The position numbers and the translations under genes are program-made. From contig NZ_JAAGVZ010000020.1 of NCBI RefSeq assembly GCF_010882125.1, positions 1-57,835 of the forward strand: a stretch of DNA of 57,835 nucleotides, read 5' to 3'. Shown in pieces: positions 1 to 8,505 of the stretch (positions within the stretch are counted from its first letter, which is position 1; the number at the start of each line of letters is the position of its first letter). The DNA is from Peribacillus alkalitolerans (GTDB taxonomy: Bacteria; Bacillota; Bacilli; Bacillales; DSM-1321). The notes beneath the pieces are model-generated. The model did not search any database, had not been told where the DNA came from, and saw nothing but the letters and a program-made list of their open reading frames with translations.

Positions 1-90
1 AGCCCCAAATAGCTTCTCTTCTTAAAAGTGCCCAAAAACAAAACCAAACCAGTTATGGAGTGGGAGCCTTGACAGTTTCGTTCATATCAG

Positions 91-219
91 GAGGCTCGGT
101 GAACGCCCCCCGGAAAGCAAGCGGCTGGAGTGGAAATCAACCATTCGCCTCCCATACATATCAAAAATGTCAAAAGGTATCGAGAGAGCGTACTCTCGAT
201 ACCTTTTGTCGACAATCTG
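91..219 (+). repeat. Right end of an IS1182-derived repeat element (bcr core plus end hairpin)
   Basis: Positions 91-142 match the 3' half of the GC-rich bcr-type core seen again at 11787-11915. They are followed by a near-perfect hairpin with arms at 171-186 and 193-208 (arm caaaaggtatcgagag) and the end sequence gacaatctg at 211-219. The same order closes the element at 11241-11993 and, inverted, opens the one at 37115-37340. The left part of the element is absent or lies outside the window. Short reading frames through it are not genes. Confidence 0.75.
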
Positions 220-283
220 AAAGGATGACTTCTTTTCATTAATAATAAGGGATTTTATCTAAGTATAAATCCATAGTAATCCT

Positions 284-318
284 AAAAAAGCAAATCCTAT
301 TTCAGGGTTTGCTTTTTT
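284..318 (+). terminator. Intrinsic terminator
   Basis: The run aaaaaagcaaatcct pairs with agggtttgctttttt and ends in a T run. The symmetrical A and T runs would let it work in both directions. It separates the repeat relic from the transporter operon. Confidence 0.8.
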
Positions 319-370
319 AAGGTTTATGTAAGGTTTGAATTAAATTAGTGTAAGGTTCAGGATTTATAAT
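318..370 (+). promoter_or_regulatory. Promoter with response-regulator-like direct repeats upstream of the ABC transporter
   Basis: A perfect -10 box TATAAT lies at 365-370, but no TTGACA-like -35 is found 16-18 bp upstream, as expected of an activator-dependent promoter. Two direct copies of TGTAAGGTT start at 327 and 349, exactly 22 bp (two helical turns) apart, with a partial copy AAGGTTT near 319. OmpR-family regulators bind direct repeats in 11-bp phase, so the regulator encoded at 3775 is the natural candidate. That assignment is inference. Confidence 0.55.
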
Positions 371-403
371 CACCTATGTAGTTGATACGAGGAGGATTAT
401 TAA

Positions 404-1159
404 ATGAAAACAATCTTACAAGCAAATAGAGTTCAAAAGGTATTTGATAATAAAGGAATCGTGTATAAAGCTTTGGAAGATATTGATTTAGAAATTAAAG
501 AGGGCGAATTTATTGGGATTATGGGCCCATCAGGCGCTGGTAAATCAACATTACTAAATATTTTTTCCACCATTGATTCCCCATCGTCTGGAGATATCAT
601 TATCGCAGATCAAAACATTGTTAATATGAAGGAAGAACAACTGTCTGATTTCCGACGGAATAAACTTGGATTTATCTTCCAAGATTACAATCTTCTTGAT
701 ACATTAACGGTCAAAGAAAACATTCTGCTTCCTCTTGCGTTATCAAAAGTACCAGCCAAAGAGATTGAAATACGTGTTAATAAAATCGCTGATACATTTG
801 GAATTCGAGAAATCTTGGATAAATACCCATATCATATATCAGGAGGTCAGAAACAACGAACTGCAGCATCTCGGGCCATAATAACAAGTCCAGATATCAT
901 CTTTGCGGACGAGCCTACTGGTGCATTAGATTCAAAATCTGCTATTAGCTTATTAGAAAGCTTAAACGCATTAAATAAAGAGAATAAATCTACTATTATG
1001 ATGGTGACGCATGATGCTTTCGCTGCTAGCTTTTGTCAACGGGTGTTATTTATTAATGATGGCAAGATCTATACAGAGATTCATAAAATGAACCTTTCTC
1101 ATAAGGAGTTCTTTCAAAAAATATTAGATGTCCTAGCTTCTCTTGGAGGTGGGCATTAA
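404..1159 (+). CDS. ABC transporter ATPase, peptide-antibiotic resistance type (BceA/YxdL family)
   Basis: This 251-residue ATPase should power the permease encoded one base downstream. It has Walker A GPSGAGKST at residues 41-49, signature ISGGQKQR near 146, and Walker B with ADEPTGA near 169. Length and order (ATPase, then large FtsX-type permease) fit the BceA/YxdL/VraD group, which removes antimicrobial peptides such as bacitracin, nisin or cathelicidins from their membrane targets. The start ATG follows a clear ggagg. It is the first gene of an ATPase-permease-YxeA operon whose promoter carries direct repeats likely bound by the response regulator at 3775. The actual peptide substrate cannot be read from sequence. 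Confidence 0.9.
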   Translation: MKTILQANRVQKVFDNKGIVYKALEDIDLEIKEGEFIGIMGPSGAGKSTLLNIFSTIDSPSSGDIIIADQNIVNMKEEQLSDFRRNKLGFIFQDYNLLDTLTVKENILLPLALSKVPAKEIEIRVNKIADTFGIREILDKYPYHISGGQKQRTAASRAIITSPDIIFADEPTGALDSKSAISLLESLNALNKENKSTIMMVTHDAFAASFCQRVLFINDGKIYTEIHKMNLSHKEFFQKILDVLASLGGGH

Positions 1160-3091
1160 ATGACATTATTTAGTTTGGCTAGGAAAAATATTAGGCAAAA
1201 TTTCACCAACTATTTCTTATATTTTGCATCCATGATTTTCAGCATAGTGATCTACTTTACATTCGTTTCATTAAAATACGATAAAACCATTCAAGCTACT
1301 ACAGGCTCATCACAAAAAATCAACTCTGCTTTTAGTGGTGCAGCAGTAGTCTTAATGATCTTTGTAGGGATTTTCATTTGGTATTCTAACGCCTTCTTTA
1401 CAAGGAAACGTAAAAAAGAAGTGGGTCTTTATTCTTTATTGGGTGTACGTAAGAAACAAATTGGCCGTATGTTATTTTATGAAAATTTTATTATGGGGAT
1501 AGTAGCCCTTATTATTGGAATTCTTCTAGGTTCTTTATTATCAAAGGTTTTTGTTTCAATTTTAATGAAAGTCATTGGTTACGAATCCATGGGGAATTTC
1601 GTCATTTCATTCGAAGCGATAATAAATACGATAATCGTATTCTTTCTAATTACAATCCTAACTTCGATTCAAGGTTACCGATTGATATATCGATTTAAAT
1701 TAATTGAATTATTCCAAGCAGATAAAGAAGGTGAAAAAGAGCCGAGAGCTTCTTTTATCCTGGCTCTTATATCCATAATATTAATCGGAATTGGTTATTG
1801 GCTAGCTTTACAAAATTTATTGGAATCGAATGTTTGGAAAGTAATAGGATGGATGGTTACTCCACTTGTAATTTTAAGTACAGTTATACTGGGTACGTAT
1901 CTACTATTCAGTACATTAACCGTATTCCTATTAAAGCTGTCTAGAAAAAATACTAGATCCTATTGGAAAGGGATTAACATCATTGGGGTTTCCCAGCTTC
2001 TATATCGCATAAAAGGCAATGCTCGGACTTTGACGGTTATTGCAGTACTAAGTGCTACAACATTAACAGCAGTTGGAACTGCCTACAGTTTGTATTACAA
2101 CACTAGAAGTAATATAGAAATCGCTGATCCTAACGACATGATGTTTGTTTCTAAAGATAAGACCGTATCTAAAAAAGTTGAAAATATCATCTCAAGTAAT
2201 AATAATCATGACATTGTCTATCATGTAGAAATTCCGACGCTTCAAATCACTGCAGATATCACAACCCTAAAAAGTAAAATGTCTAGTGATGAAATGATTT
2301 ATACAGTAATTTCAAATAGCACATTTAATAAATTAGCTAAAACACAAGATAGAGGAGACTCCTTATCGTTAATTGGGAATGATGCAGCTGCATTAGAAGC
2401 CGTATATTATGACGGTTTGTCACCAAAGTATGTGGGATCAACGATATCCTTGAATGTAAAGGATCACGTCGAAAACATTACGTTTAAGAACCTAAAAAAA
2501 TACAATGTCCTAAATCTATATACTGCAGGTGCCACTCTCGTTGTGAGTGATGAGTTGTTTTCCAAATTAGAAAAAGAAATATTCCCTGTGAACATGGAAA
2601 TATACAAGATTACAAACGAAGATGAAGCTAAGCAACTTACAAAAGATATTCAATCCATTTTATCGGAAGAAGCAAACTTCTCAAGTTTTTATGCAGATTA
2701 TACAGCTGCCTTGGAATCAACAGGATTAATGATATTTATGGGTGGATTTTTAGGATTAGTATTCCTTGTCGCAACAGGAAGTATCATTTACTTTAAACAA
2801 TTAACAGAGGCAAATGCAGATAAATCTCGTTATGAGATTCTATACAAAATTGGTGTAAATAAGAAAGAAGTAAGGAAATCAATCGCAAAACAAGTATTGT
2901 TTATCTTTTCCCTTCCATTAATAGTAGGAATCGCTCATTGTGCAGTTGCTTTGACTGCTTTATCAAGACTATTACAAACAAACCTAATGATCCCGGTTGT
3001 ACTATGCATGGGGGTATATACTTGTATTTATATTTTTTATTATTTCTTAACGGTAAATGCATACTACAAAATTGTCATGAAAACAAAATAA
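1160..3091 (+). CDS. ABC transporter permease, FtsX-domain peptide-antibiotic type (BceB/YxdM family)
   Basis: The 643-residue membrane protein begins on the base after the ATPase stop codon; its ribosome site lies in the end of the ATPase gene. Hydrophobic segments occur near residues 17-38, 58-76, 108-130, 150-172, 200-215 and 230-258, then near 287-305. A soluble region of about 200 residues (about 310-520) follows, with three C-terminal segments after it. This 10-helix plan with one big extracellular domain is the BceB/YxdM architecture, where the domain senses peptide antibiotics and the transporter also signals to the kinase. The N-terminal motif with RKKEVGLYSLLG is typical of the family. 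Confidence 0.9.
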   Translation: MTLFSLARKNIRQNFTNYFLYFASMIFSIVIYFTFVSLKYDKTIQATTGSSQKINSAFSGAAVVLMIFVGIFIWYSNAFFTRKRKKEVGLYSLLGVRKKQIGRMLFYENFIMGIVALIIGILLGSLLSKVFVSILMKVIGYESMGNFVISFEAIINTIIVFFLITILTSIQGYRLIYRFKLIELFQADKEGEKEPRASFILALISIILIGIGYWLALQNLLESNVWKVIGWMVTPLVILSTVILGTYLLFSTLTVFLLKLSRKNTRSYWKGINIIGVSQLLYRIKGNARTLTVIAVLSATTLTAVGTAYSLYYNTRSNIEIADPNDMMFVSKDKTVSKKVENIISSNNNHDIVYHVEIPTLQITADITTLKSKMSSDEMIYTVISNSTFNKLAKTQDRGDSLSLIGNDAAALEAVYYDGLSPKYVGSTISLNVKDHVENITFKNLKKYNVLNLYTAGATLVVSDELFSKLEKEIFPVNMEIYKITNEDEAKQLTKDIQSILSEEANFSSFYADYTAALESTGLMIFMGGFLGLVFLVATGSIIYFKQLTEANADKSRYEILYKIGVNKKEVRKSIAKQVLFIFSLPLIVGIAHCAVALTALSRLLQTNLMIPVVLCMGVYTCIYIFYYFLTVNAYYKIVMKTK

Positions 3092-3115
3092 TCAAATAGA
3101 TAGAGGAGCTTATCG

Positions 3116-3469
3116 ATGAAAAAATTAATTTTATTTGGAGTAGCTATAGGAGCATTATTAATTGGTGGTTTATTGTTTATTCAAAATATAAATGTTAATA
3201 GAATAGGTGCGAATCAATATTATACTCAAATTGAAGGTCAAGGAAAGAAGTTAGTAGGGAAAGCAGACAATGGTGAGACGTTTATATCATATGAATACGA
3301 ATTACCAGCTTTTAATAAAAAGGGCCAAGAAAAAACACTAACGTTTACATCACATAAACAACTTCGTGACAAAGCGTATTTATGCCTTTTTGTTAAGGAT
3401 GGAAAAGGTGTTACATCCTATCAGGAAGTAACAAAGAAAGAACTTCCTGAAAAAGCAAAAATAGATTGA
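3116..3469 (+). CDS. yxeA: YxeA family protein
   Basis: A 117-residue protein with an N-terminal hydrophobic segment (residues 3-22) that is a signal peptide or anchor. The mature part carries the YxeA-type pattern of a YYTQI motif followed by a Y-E-Y/LPAF strand. In B. subtilis yxeA follows yxdLM, the transporter responding to the human peptide LL-37; here it occupies the same third position, 24 bp after the permease. The family has no settled molecular function, though a role helping the transporter is reasonable. RBS gaggag precedes the ATG. Confidence 0.8.
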   Translation: MKKLILFGVAIGALLIGGLLFIQNINVNRIGANQYYTQIEGQGKKLVGKADNGETFISYEYELPAFNKKGQEKTLTFTSHKQLRDKAYLCLFVKDGKGVTSYQEVTKKELPEKAKID

Positions 3470-3514
3470 AATAAAGACATACCTTTTCCTTAAGCATTAA
3501 AACTTCTATAAACT

Positions 3515-3544
3515 AAAAAAGAATCCTTAAAAAGGGTTCTTTTT
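3515..3544 (+). terminator. Intrinsic terminator of the ABC/yxeA operon
   Basis: aaaaaagaatcc pairs with gggttcttttt around a seven-base loop and a T run follows. It separates the transporter operon from the two-component genes, which therefore need their own promoter. Confidence 0.8.
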
Positions 3545-3774
3545 GTATGCCAGAATTTATATCTAATGGAGGATAATATAAGAACAGACATCGACTTTCT
3601 CCATTAGGGAGATAAGGGGTGATTTTCTAATAAACATAAAAGGGATGAATTATAGTAAGCTTTAGGATTATCATTTTGTTTTTCCTTTGAATTTTGCCAT
3701 CCCTGATATTAAACAAGTTCCCGTTTTTTATATAATGAGGATTAAATTTGTCCAATTATGGAGGTAGTTTTTTA
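3545..3774 (+). other. Intergenic region before the response regulator, with a hairpin
   Basis: An inverted repeat with 9-bp arms (ctaatggag at 3563-3571, ctccattag at 3599-3607) and a 27-base loop lies here. A TATAAT box at 3731-3736 may be the -10 of the regulator gene; its -35 (attaaa) is poor. The TGTAAGGTT repeats of the transporter promoter are not found here, so any autoregulation would use a different site. I see no gene in this stretch. Confidence 0.4.
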
Positions 3775-4485
3775 ATGACGCTAAAAAACAAAAAAGTTTT
3801 AATTATTGACGATGAAGAAGATCTATTAAGACTATTGAAGACCGTTTTAATGAAAGAGGGAATAGAACATGTGTTTACCTCTACCACAACGAGTGACGGA
3901 TTGATTCAATTTCAACAAAAACAACCAGATATTGTTTTATTGGATATTATGCTACCAGATGGAGAGGGCTATGATGTGTGTAAGCAGATTCGAACCACTT
4001 CTAACGTGCCCATTTTATTTATATCTGCAAATGCAGAAGAAATTGACAGAATTTTAGGATTTGCCATGGGTGGGGATGATTATATCACAAAGCCATTTAG
4101 TCCGAAGGAAGTCGCATATCGAGTAAAGGCTCAATTACGAAGAGCGGATTACTTACTGATAAATGATACAAAGGAATCAATTATTAAAGCAGGTCCTTTC
4201 GAATTAAATGAACATAGAGCAGAATTGACCAAGAATGGAAAAATGATTGATCTGAAGCGAAAGGAACTTGGATTAATGACTTATTTTCTAAAAAATATGA
4301 ATAAGGTCATTAGTAAGGAAAGACTTTGTGATGCTGTCTGGGGCGAGGATTTTATTGGCTTTGATAATACCATAATGGTACACATCCGAAGACTTCGTGA
4401 AAAAATTGAAGATCAACCTTCCAGCCCAAGATATTTAATTACCGTTAAAGGATTAGGTTATAAACTAATTGTAGAGGAAGAATAG
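3775..4485 (+). CDS. OmpR-family response regulator
   Basis: A 236-residue regulator with an N-terminal receiver domain and a C-terminal winged-helix DNA-binding domain. The acidic pocket IDDEED is at the start, the phospho-acceptor Asp lies in LLDIMLPD near residue 57, and the conserved Lys is in TKPFSP near 108. The DNA-binding half ends with the usual RGLGYKL-like sequence. I start it at ATG 3775, nine bases after ggaggt, rather than at the TTG 27 bases upstream, which has no ribosome site. The kinase gene begins three bases after its stop. It very likely controls the transporter at 404-3091. Confidence 0.92.
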   Translation: MTLKNKKVLIIDDEEDLLRLLKTVLMKEGIEHVFTSTTTSDGLIQFQQKQPDIVLLDIMLPDGEGYDVCKQIRTTSNVPILFISANAEEIDRILGFAMGGDDYITKPFSPKEVAYRVKAQLRRADYLLINDTKESIIKAGPFELNEHRAELTKNGKMIDLKRKELGLMTYFLKNMNKVISKERLCDAVWGEDFIGFDNTIMVHIRRLREKIEDQPSSPRYLITVKGLGYKLIVEEE

Positions 4486-4488
4486 GAG

Positions 4489-5901
4489 ATGAAATGGAGA
4501 TTAACTGGAAGATATTTGATGTCAGTAGTTTTGGTTGTAATACTAGTCATATTAATAAATATTTTTACCATTTTGTTATTACTGATTGTTCAAGTTACAT
4601 TAAATGTACCAATTTTTCAAGCGAAGGAATCAACTCCTGCTGAAACTTTTACCAGGAGTTTTCAAGAACATATAATGGCTTCAAATGATGAAATCGCTAT
4701 TAGTGAGAAAGGTAAGAAAGAGCTTATTTCTAATAAAGCATGGATACAAATTTTAGATGAAAATGGAAAAGAAGTATATGGCTATAGAATTCCTGTAGGT
4801 ATCAAGAAGAAGTATACCCCTTTAGAAGTGGTTAATTCACATAAATATGTTGAAGCTGATACTTCTTCAACTGTTTTTATTAGTGGAAAAAAGATAAATA
4901 ACAAAAAATATAGTTACTTTATTGGGTTTAAGAATCCTTATATTGAAAAAATCATATTTTCTTATGATTCACGAAATATCTTACATAAGATAAAAGTAGG
5001 AAGTATTGTTTTATTACTTATAGATAGTTTTATTGCTTTATTGATAGGATATTTTTTTAGTAAACGACTTACTCATCCATTACAAACATTAATTAGTGGA
5101 ATTATAAGATTGGCAAATAAAGATTACAATGTACTTTATGAACCTAAAGGAATCTATAAAGATGTTTTTTATAATGTAAATAGTTTATCGAATCAGCTTA
5201 AAGAGAACGAAAAAGAAAGAAAAAAAATAGACTTGTTAAAAGAAGAGTGGATTAGCAATATATCCCATGACATAAAAACACCGTTAGCCTCTATTCAAGG
5301 CTATGCAGAAATGATGAAGGATCAAGAATATCATTTTTCTTTAGAAGAAATGAGAGAATTTGCGGAAATAATCGAAAAAAAATCACTATATATGAAAGAG
5401 CTCATTGAAGATTTAAACATAACCACAAGATTGAAAAATAAAGAACTAGCGTTAAATACAAAAACGATTAATATTGTAACTTTATTACGTAATACTGTAA
5501 TTGATATATTAAACGATGCAAGATATTCAAATAGAAATATTAAATTTCAAGTTCAGAATGAAATTATTAATATTGAAGTTGATGAAATATTAATTCGGAG
5601 AGCGTTTAATAATTTAATTTACAATGCAATCGTCCATAATGACTCCAAAGTAAATATAGTTGTAAGTATTGAGTCGAAAGAACGAACACACATTACAATA
5701 ATGGATGATGGTAAAGGAATCAAAAAGGAAGATCTTAATAGAATTTTTGACCGTTATTATCGTGGAACCAATACCGGGGAGTCACATAAAGGATCTGGAC
5801 TCGGAATGGCCATCGCCAAAGATATCATTCAGGCACATAATGGGGAGATATCAATTAGCAGCGTGATTGATCATGGTACAAAGATTGAAATCGAATTATA
5901 A
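4489..5901 (+). CDS. Sensor histidine kinase with extracellular sensor domain
   Basis: A 470-residue kinase: first membrane helix about residues 10-36, an extracellular domain of about 130 residues, second helix about 167-190, HAMP linker, dimerisation domain with His260 in SHDIKTPL, then an ATPase domain with N-box (NNLIYNAIVHN), DDGKGI and GSGLGMAIAK. BceS-type kinases that partner BceAB transporters are about 350 residues and have almost no extracellular loop, so this one is of a different class and could sense its ligand directly. It overlaps no gene and follows the regulator by three bases. Confidence 0.92.
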   Translation: MKWRLTGRYLMSVVLVVILVILINIFTILLLLIVQVTLNVPIFQAKESTPAETFTRSFQEHIMASNDEIAISEKGKKELISNKAWIQILDENGKEVYGYRIPVGIKKKYTPLEVVNSHKYVEADTSSTVFISGKKINNKKYSYFIGFKNPYIEKIIFSYDSRNILHKIKVGSIVLLLIDSFIALLIGYFFSKRLTHPLQTLISGIIRLANKDYNVLYEPKGIYKDVFYNVNSLSNQLKENEKERKKIDLLKEEWISNISHDIKTPLASIQGYAEMMKDQEYHFSLEEMREFAEIIEKKSLYMKELIEDLNITTRLKNKELALNTKTINIVTLLRNTVIDILNDARYSNRNIKFQVQNEIINIEVDEILIRRAFNNLIYNAIVHNDSKVNIVVSIESKERTHITIMDDGKGIKKEDLNRIFDRYYRGTNTGESHKGSGLGMAIAKDIIQAHNGEISISSVIDHGTKIEIEL

Positions 5902-5946
5902 TGGACCATTTAATACCATTTTCTTTCAATATATATGTATATGCAC

Positions 5947-5978
5947 AAAAAAAGATAGCAACGACTTTGGTTGCTATC
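5947..5978 (-). terminator. Hairpin with T run on the minus strand
   Basis: Nine-base-pair arms gatagcaac and gttgctatc close a seven-base loop. The A run lies on the upstream side, so only minus-strand transcripts would carry a U run. The flanking genes are both on the plus strand, so its use is unclear; it might stop antisense transcription into the kinase. Confidence 0.4.
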
Positions 5979-6130
5979 CAATCTAGGGAGTTTAGGGGTA
6001 TAATCTAGATGTACTAGTATTGTACCCGGACTTTTTAAAAATAAACCAACTTTACTAAAATCCTTCTTTATTGAATAGTAGCGTTTCTATTGATATGATA
6101 GATATGAATATTTGATTAGGAGACGATACC

Positions 6131-6568
6131 ATGAGTATGGACTTTAACTTTTTTATGAATGATATTGTAAGACAAGCACGCCAAGAAATTACTACTGCAG
6201 GTTATACAGAGCTTAAGACACCTGAAGAGGTAGATGAAGCATTCAATAAAAGTGGCACGACACTTGTTATGGTGAATTCAGTATGCGGTTGTGCAGGTGG
6301 AATTGCCCGTCCAGCAGCAGCTCATTCCGTTCATTATGACAAGCGCCCAGATCATTTAGTAACTGTATTTGCTGGTCAAGATAAGGATGCAACGGAGCAT
6401 GCCCGTAACTACTTTGTAGACTATCCACCATCATCACCTTCTTTTGCATTATTAAAGGATGGAAAGCTTTGTACGATGATAGAGCGTCATGAAATCGAAG
6501 GTCACGATCCTATCTCTGTTGTGACAAAGCTGCAAAATTACTTTGATAAATATTGTGATGAAATTTAA
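6131..6568 (+). CDS. brxB: Bacilliredoxin BrxB
   Basis: A 145-residue member of the BrxA/BrxB (UPF0403, YphP/YqiW) family. These proteins remove bacillithiol from oxidised protein cysteines. The active-site motif CGC is visible at residues 52-54 inside NSVCGCAGG, and the sequence GHEIEGH-type ending (here RHEIEGHDP) is present. Length equals that of B. subtilis YqiW. The start ATG follows taggaga by a normal distance. It stands alone, with its own terminator, beside artPQR as in B. subtilis. Confidence 0.95.
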   Translation: MSMDFNFFMNDIVRQARQEITTAGYTELKTPEEVDEAFNKSGTTLVMVNSVCGCAGGIARPAAAHSVHYDKRPDHLVTVFAGQDKDATEHARNYFVDYPPSSPSFALLKDGKLCTMIERHEIEGHDPISVVTKLQNYFDKYCDEI

Positions 6569-6574
6569 TTCAAT

Positions 6575-6601
6575 GGGGACCCTAAAATAGGGTCCCTTTT
6601 T
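6575..6601 (+). terminator. Intrinsic terminator of brxB
   Basis: Perfect stem gggaccct/agggtccc with a five-base loop and a T run directly after. Confidence 0.92.
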
Positions 6602-6639
6602 CTAATGCAGTTTTAAGACTGCATAAACTGGTAGCAAAG

Positions 6640-6720
6640 AATGCAAAAGAGAGGTGGAAACTTACGAGTACTTGAATAATGAAACTACACTTTAGCCCTT
6701 ATTTGAAGGTGCCGAAATCA
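6640..6720 (+). promoter_or_regulatory. Decayed lysine-riboswitch-like (L-box) segment upstream of artP
   Basis: The run from 6650 (agaggtggaaacttacgagt, then a) resembles the 5' signature of lysine riboswitches, AGAGGTGCGAACTT followed three bases later by GAGTA. About 80 bases on comes gaaggtgccgaaa, like the L-box GCCGAA element, with a TGAAA between them. The 3' half of an L-box, including the strand that closes the outer stem and an expression platform, is not evident, and an AT-rich stretch replaces it. I read this as a broken remnant, from memory of the consensus; a covariance search would decide. Confidence 0.4.
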
Positions 6721-6782
6721 GTAATATCCCTTTTGGAAAATATTTTTAAATAATATTAAACTATTTATTTTTAATAACAATA

Positions 6783-6810
6783 TTGCATAAATATAAGTAT
6801 GTGTTAAAAT
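6783..6810 (+). promoter_or_regulatory. Probable artPQR promoter
   Basis: A -35 box TTGCAT at 6783-6788 and an extended -10 TGTTAAAAT ending at 6810 are 16 bp apart. The AT-rich imperfect palindrome tgcataaatataagtatg overlapping the spacer could be an ArgR/AhrC-like site, but the match is too weak to claim. It lies downstream of the L-box-like segment, so a transcript from here would not contain that segment. Confidence 0.5.
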
Positions 6811-6932
6811 ACATATCAGTGAATATATATTAAATTTAAGGTTTTTGCTTGATAAAAATCTATAAATATCTCATAATAATTTATTATTGTGAAGTATGAA
6901 AATATTTAGAAAATTATAGGAGGAAAGTAAAA

Positions 6933-7736
6933 ATGAAAAAATGGTTAACAGTAATCCTAACATCAATTCTATTAGTGGGACTTCTATCAGCTTGTGGAAC
7001 TTCTGACAAAGAAGGTGCTTCCAATGCTGAAGGCGGAGAAAAGAAAGTACTAAAAATGGGAACATCAGCTGACTACCCACCATTTGAATATATCGATACA
7101 GCAAAAGGTGATGATATTATCGGTTTTGATGTTGATTTAGCAAAAACAATCGCAAAGAACCTTGGATATGAAGTTACAGTTCAAGATATGGATTTCAGTG
7201 GACTTATCACTGCTTTACAATCCGATCAAGTTGATTTTGTATTGGCAGGTATGACACCTACTGAAGAACGTAAGCAAAGTGTTGATTTCTCCGATGTATA
7301 CTACATGGCTAATCATATGATCGTAACGAAAAAAGACAGTGGTATTGAAAAACAAGAAGATTTAGCAGGGAAGACAGTTGGTGTACAACTGGGTTCAATC
7401 CAAGAAGGATTAGCAAATGATTTGAAGGAAACTGGCAATATCGATATGAAGGTTGAAAACCGAAATCGTATTCCTGAACTAGTCCAAGAGATAATGGCTG
7501 GACGTTTCGATGCAGCGATCATCGAAGATACGGTGGCAAAAGGATACCTAAACGATAACAAGGAACTGGTTGGTCATGTAATCCCTGTACCTGAAGAAGA
7601 AGCTGGTTCTGCAATTGCATTCCCTAAGGACAGTGAATTAACTGAAAAGTTCAATGAGGAACTTAAGAAAATGCAAGAAAATGGTGAACTAGAAAAATTA
7701 ATCGTTAAGTGGTTTGGTGGAGAGCAAGCAAAATAA
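6933..7736 (+). CDS. artP: Amino acid ABC transporter substrate-binding lipoprotein
   Basis: A 267-residue extracytoplasmic binding protein with a lipoprotein signal: Lys-rich start, hydrophobic core and lipobox LLSAC with Cys21. The mature part is a family 3 solute-binding protein (YPPFEYID near the start, GFDVDLA, GLIPAL-type LQSDQVDFVLAGMTPTEER). The neighbourhood and order match B. subtilis artP (yqiX), a high-affinity arginine importer. Basic amino acids are therefore the likely cargo. The lysine-riboswitch-like remnant upstream would fit lysine or basic amino acid uptake too. Confidence 0.88.
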   Translation: MKKWLTVILTSILLVGLLSACGTSDKEGASNAEGGEKKVLKMGTSADYPPFEYIDTAKGDDIIGFDVDLAKTIAKNLGYEVTVQDMDFSGLITALQSDQVDFVLAGMTPTEERKQSVDFSDVYYMANHMIVTKKDSGIEKQEDLAGKTVGVQLGSIQEGLANDLKETGNIDMKVENRNRIPELVQEIMAGRFDAAIIEDTVAKGYLNDNKELVGHVIPVPEEEAGSAIAFPKDSELTEKFNEELKKMQENGELEKLIVKWFGGEQAK

Positions 7737-7759
7737 TGTAATAATCCATCATAAACCTT

Positions 7760-7810
7760 AAAGTGTCTGGCATTCTAAAAATTTCCCTTTTTAGAATGCT
7801 TGGCACTTTA
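7760..7810 (+). other. Intercistronic hairpin between artP and artQ
   Basis: The arms aaagtgtctggcattctaaa and its near-complement ending tggcacttta form a stem of more than 20 bp with one bulge and a tiny loop. No T run follows, so it is better seen as a processing or stabilising hairpin that keeps the binding-protein message in excess over the membrane parts. That arrangement is common in ABC importers. It could also attenuate. Confidence 0.65.
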
Positions 7811-7845
7811 TCTAGTTTATTCCCGGTCTTAAGGAGATGAGAAAG

Positions 7846-8505
7846 ATGAATTTTGATTTCGAAAGGATTTTGCCTTCATTGCCTTTCATTTTGGAAGGTA
7901 TTCCACTAACGTTAAAGGTCGTAGCAGCAGCAGGGTTGTTAGGGTTTGCATGGGGTATCATATTGGCCTTATTCAAAATCAGTAGACTTAAGCCATTAAA
8001 TTGGTTTGCAGATATTTATACCTCTATTTTCCGTGGTACCCCTTTAGTCCTTCAATTAATGTTGATTTATTACGGGGCGCCTCAGTTATTTGGAACTCAG
8101 ATTGACGCGTTTGTAGCTGCATTTCTATCGTTTGGATTAAACTCTGCAGCATATATCTCGGAAGTTATTCGGGCAGGTATTCTTGCAGTGGACAAAGGAC
8201 AAAAGGAAGCATCTATGGCTTTAGGTGTTCCTTATAATCGAATGATGTGGGATATTATTTTGCCACAGGCTATGAAAAACATACTTCCAGCACTAATGAA
8301 TGAATTTATTACTCTTACGAAAGAGTCTGCAGTAGTAACTGTCATTGGATTACAAGATATTATGAGACGATCCTATATTGTAGGTGGACAAACTTATAAA
8401 TTCTTAGAGCCAATCCTTTTTGCAGGAGTCATCTATTACGTAATGGTAATAATCCTAACTGTACTTGGTAAGCTAGTTGAAAGGAGAATGAGACGCAGTG
8501 ATTAA
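7846..8505 (+). CDS. artQ: Amino acid ABC transporter permease
   Basis: A 219-residue permease of the HisM/GlnP type with about five membrane helices and the EAA loop ([23 protein letters not shown]) that docks the ATPase. I start at ATG 7846, nine bases after aaggag; the ATG at 7837 abuts that ribosome site and cannot use it. Its last eight bases overlap the ATPase gene. It matches B. subtilis artQ (yqiY). Confidence 0.9.
   Translation: MNFDFERILPSLPFILEGIPLTLKVVAAAGLLGFAWGIILALFKISRLKPLNWFADIYTSIFRGTPLVLQLMLIYYGAPQLFGTQIDAFVAAFLSFGLNSAAYISEVIRAGILAVDKGQKEASMALGVPYNRMMWDIILPQAMKNILPALMNEFITLTKESAVVTVIGLQDIMRRSYIVGGQTYKFLEPILFAGVIYYVMVIILTVLGKLVERRMRRSD

Noticed and set aside
60-242. Open frame across the repeat at the window start
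   Set aside because: It lies wholly in the IS/bcr repeat and its hairpin, without a ribosome site or family.
5954-5978. Hairpin as terminator of the histidine kinase gene
   Set aside because: No T run follows on the plus strand; the T run is on the minus strand only.
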